A DNA stretch of 64,000 nucleotides from Tindallia magadiensis. GTDB taxonomy: Bacteria; Bacillota; Clostridia; Peptostreptococcales; Tindalliaceae. The notes beneath the pieces were generated by a model. That model ran no database searches. It saw only the letters and a program-made list of their open reading frames with translations, and was not told the DNA's origin. The stretch is from assembly GCF_900113635.1 (NCBI RefSeq), contig NZ_FOQA01000002.1, positions 310,001-374,000 of the forward strand, in the 5' to 3' direction. The position numbers and the translations under genes are program-made. How positions within the stretch are numbered: position 1 is the stretch's first letter; each line of letters begins with the position of its first letter. Positions 62,872 through 64,000 of this stretch are shown here, one piece after another.

Positions 62872-64000
62872 TGGAAAGAATATTGATTTTAGACGATGAA
62901 ATATCTATTTGCACGTCCTTGGAATTTGCCTTGGAAGATCATTATGAAGTAAAAGCAACTACTGAGCCGGATCAGGCCCTTGACTGGCTTAAGGAAGGCC
63001 GTTTTCATCTTTGTCTGCTGGATCTTAGGATTGATGGTGTTAATGGAATTGATGTTCTTCAGGAAATGAAAAGCATTCAGAAGGATTTGGTAGTTATTAT
63101 CATGACGGCCTATGGGTCTATATCTACCTCTGTAGAAGCCATTAAAAAAGGTGCCTATACCTATCTTACGAAGCCGCTTCAGATGGAAGGGCTACTTTCG
63201 ATTATTGATCAGGCACTGGAATACCAGGAGTTAAATCAACGAGTAGAGTATTTAAGCCAGGAGTTAGAAGAGAAGTATCGATATGAAGGAATCGTTGGAA
63301 AAAGCCCTCAGATGAAAAAGGTATTTGAAACGCTAGATAAGTTGAAAGATCTGGATACCAACGTGCTTGTATATGGAGAAAGCGGTACAGGAAAAGAACT
63401 GATAGCAAAAGCTCTTCATTATTCGGGGAATCGAAAAAAATATCCTTTTGTAGCACTCAACTGTGCCGCAATACCGGAAAATTTATTGGAAAGTGAATTA
63501 TTTGGACATGTTAAAGGTGCTTTTTCCGGAGCTGTAAACGATAAGCCTGGAAAATTTCAATATGCAGACCAAGGAACCTTATTTCTTGATGAAATTGGAG
63601 ACATGCCTATAGGCCTTCAGGCAAAACTTTTAAGGGTATTGCAGGAAAAAGAAGTGACTCCTTTAGGATCCAACAAACCAGAAGTGGTAAAGGCTCGGGT
63701 AGTGGCTGCGACGAATCAAGACCTCAAAGAAGCGGTGGATCATGGAAAGTTTCGTGAAGATTTATACTATCGTTTGAATGTTGTTAACGTATTTTTACCA
63801 CCCTTAAGAGAAATACGGCAGGATTTGCCTCTGTTTTTTCAACATTTCATGGAAGTTCTTCAAAAGGAAGGGCATCAAGTCAGAAAAATTTCCGAAGAAG
63901 CAATGAAAAGCATGTTGGCATATGATTATCCGGGGAATATACGAGAGCTAAGCAATATTCTGGAAGCTGCCTGTGTAATGGCAGAAGGGGATACCATTGA
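62871..64000 (+). CDS. NtrC-family sigma-54-dependent response regulator (3' end beyond the window)
   Basis: Read through to the window edge without a stop, 376 codons so far. The receiver domain (1-120) opens ILILDDE and has its phosphoacceptor D51 in LLDLRIDG, then MTAYG and the KP pair in YLTKPL. The AAA+ domain starts VGKSPQMKKVFE; Walker A GESGTGKE (about 169-176); the sigma-54 contact loop is GAFSGA (216-221) rather than the commoner GAFTGA; LFLDEIGDMP and ATNQDL follow. The C-terminal Fis-type helix-turn-helix is cut off. Translationally coupled to the sensor kinase, so the pair is a two-component system acting on sigma-54 promoters. Confidence 0.97.
   Translation, partial: MERILILDDEISICTSLEFALEDHYEVKATTEPDQALDWLKEGRFHLCLLDLRIDGVNGIDVLQEMKSIQKDLVVIIMTAYGSISTSVEAIKKGAYTYLTKPLQMEGLLSIIDQALEYQELNQRVEYLSQELEEKYRYEGIVGKSPQMKKVFETLDKLKDLDTNVLVYGESGTGKELIAKALHYSGNRKKYPFVALNCAAIPENLLESELFGHVKGAFSGAVNDKPGKFQYADQGTLFLDEIGDMPIGLQAKLLRVLQEKEVTPLGSNKPEVVKARVVAATNQDLKEAVDHGKFREDLYYRLNVVNVFLPPLREIRQDLPLFFQHFMEVLQKEGHQVRKISEEAMKSMLAYDYPGNIRELSNILEAACVMAEGDTI

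Overview
The window reads as chromosomal DNA of an anaerobic, motile Gram-positive bacterium of the class Clostridia. The support is perfect AT-rich sigma-A promoters, strong GGAGG ribosome sites with many TTG/GTG starts, Rex, YaaR, RibU, a CIRCE-controlled groESL, a PurF of the Fe-S type, and amino-acid or peptide fermentation transporters. The acidic flagellin and overall gene content recall alkaliphilic relatives such as Alkaliphilus, Tindallia or Anoxynatronum, but that is inference. No rRNA, tRNA, CRISPR array, transposase, prophage or plasmid gene is visible.

Layout. 1-2.9 kb: 3' end of secA, prfB with its +1 programmed frameshift, yaaR. 3.1-12 kb: motility block, with a chemoreceptor behind an attenuator-like leader, a giant FliK-like protein, a stand-alone FlhB C-terminal domain protein, flagellin and FliS; three sigma-D-type promoters can be proposed. 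12-16.8 kb: minus-strand nutrient module of two paralogous YfcC carriers, an ArsR-type regulator and an M20 peptidase, with palindromes around a consensus promoter. 16.9-24.8 kb: tex, FMN riboswitch with ribU, then tsaE-tsaB-rimI, a translationally coupled ECF sigma/membrane anti-sigma/bactofilin-like cassette, and tsaD. 24.8-32.8 kb: ABC-F ATPase, rex, a MarR regulator with a P-loop/Asp23 fusion, a small Cys protein, an atypical dihydropyrimidinase, a PepSY protein and a DUF554 protein.

32.9-40.7 kb: CIRCE-groES-groEL; an apparent gene-less transcription unit carrying fourteen perfect copies of an 8-bp repeat; an Fe-S aldo/keto reductase with a zinc ribbon protein; a thioesterase; guaB and guaA. 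40.7-46.5 kb: a TetR regulator and two tandem PocR-PAS-PAS-PAS-HD-GYP proteins. 46.5-55.2 kb: a guanine-riboswitch-controlled purine operon purK-E-C-F-M-N-H-D, tightly overlapped. 55.2-64 kb: panC, a self-processing P1-family hydrolase, transketolase, a pseudokinase-like LysM membrane protein, and a sensor kinase with an NtrC-type regulator running off the window.

The genes form three coherent themes: purine supply (IMP by the pur operon, GMP by guaB/guaA), motility and c-di-GMP-type signalling, and tRNA t6A formation (tsaB/D/E). The least explained items are the gene-less transcript after groEL, the attenuator before the chemoreceptor, the ECF cassette, the P-loop/Asp23 fusion and the pseudokinase-LysM protein.
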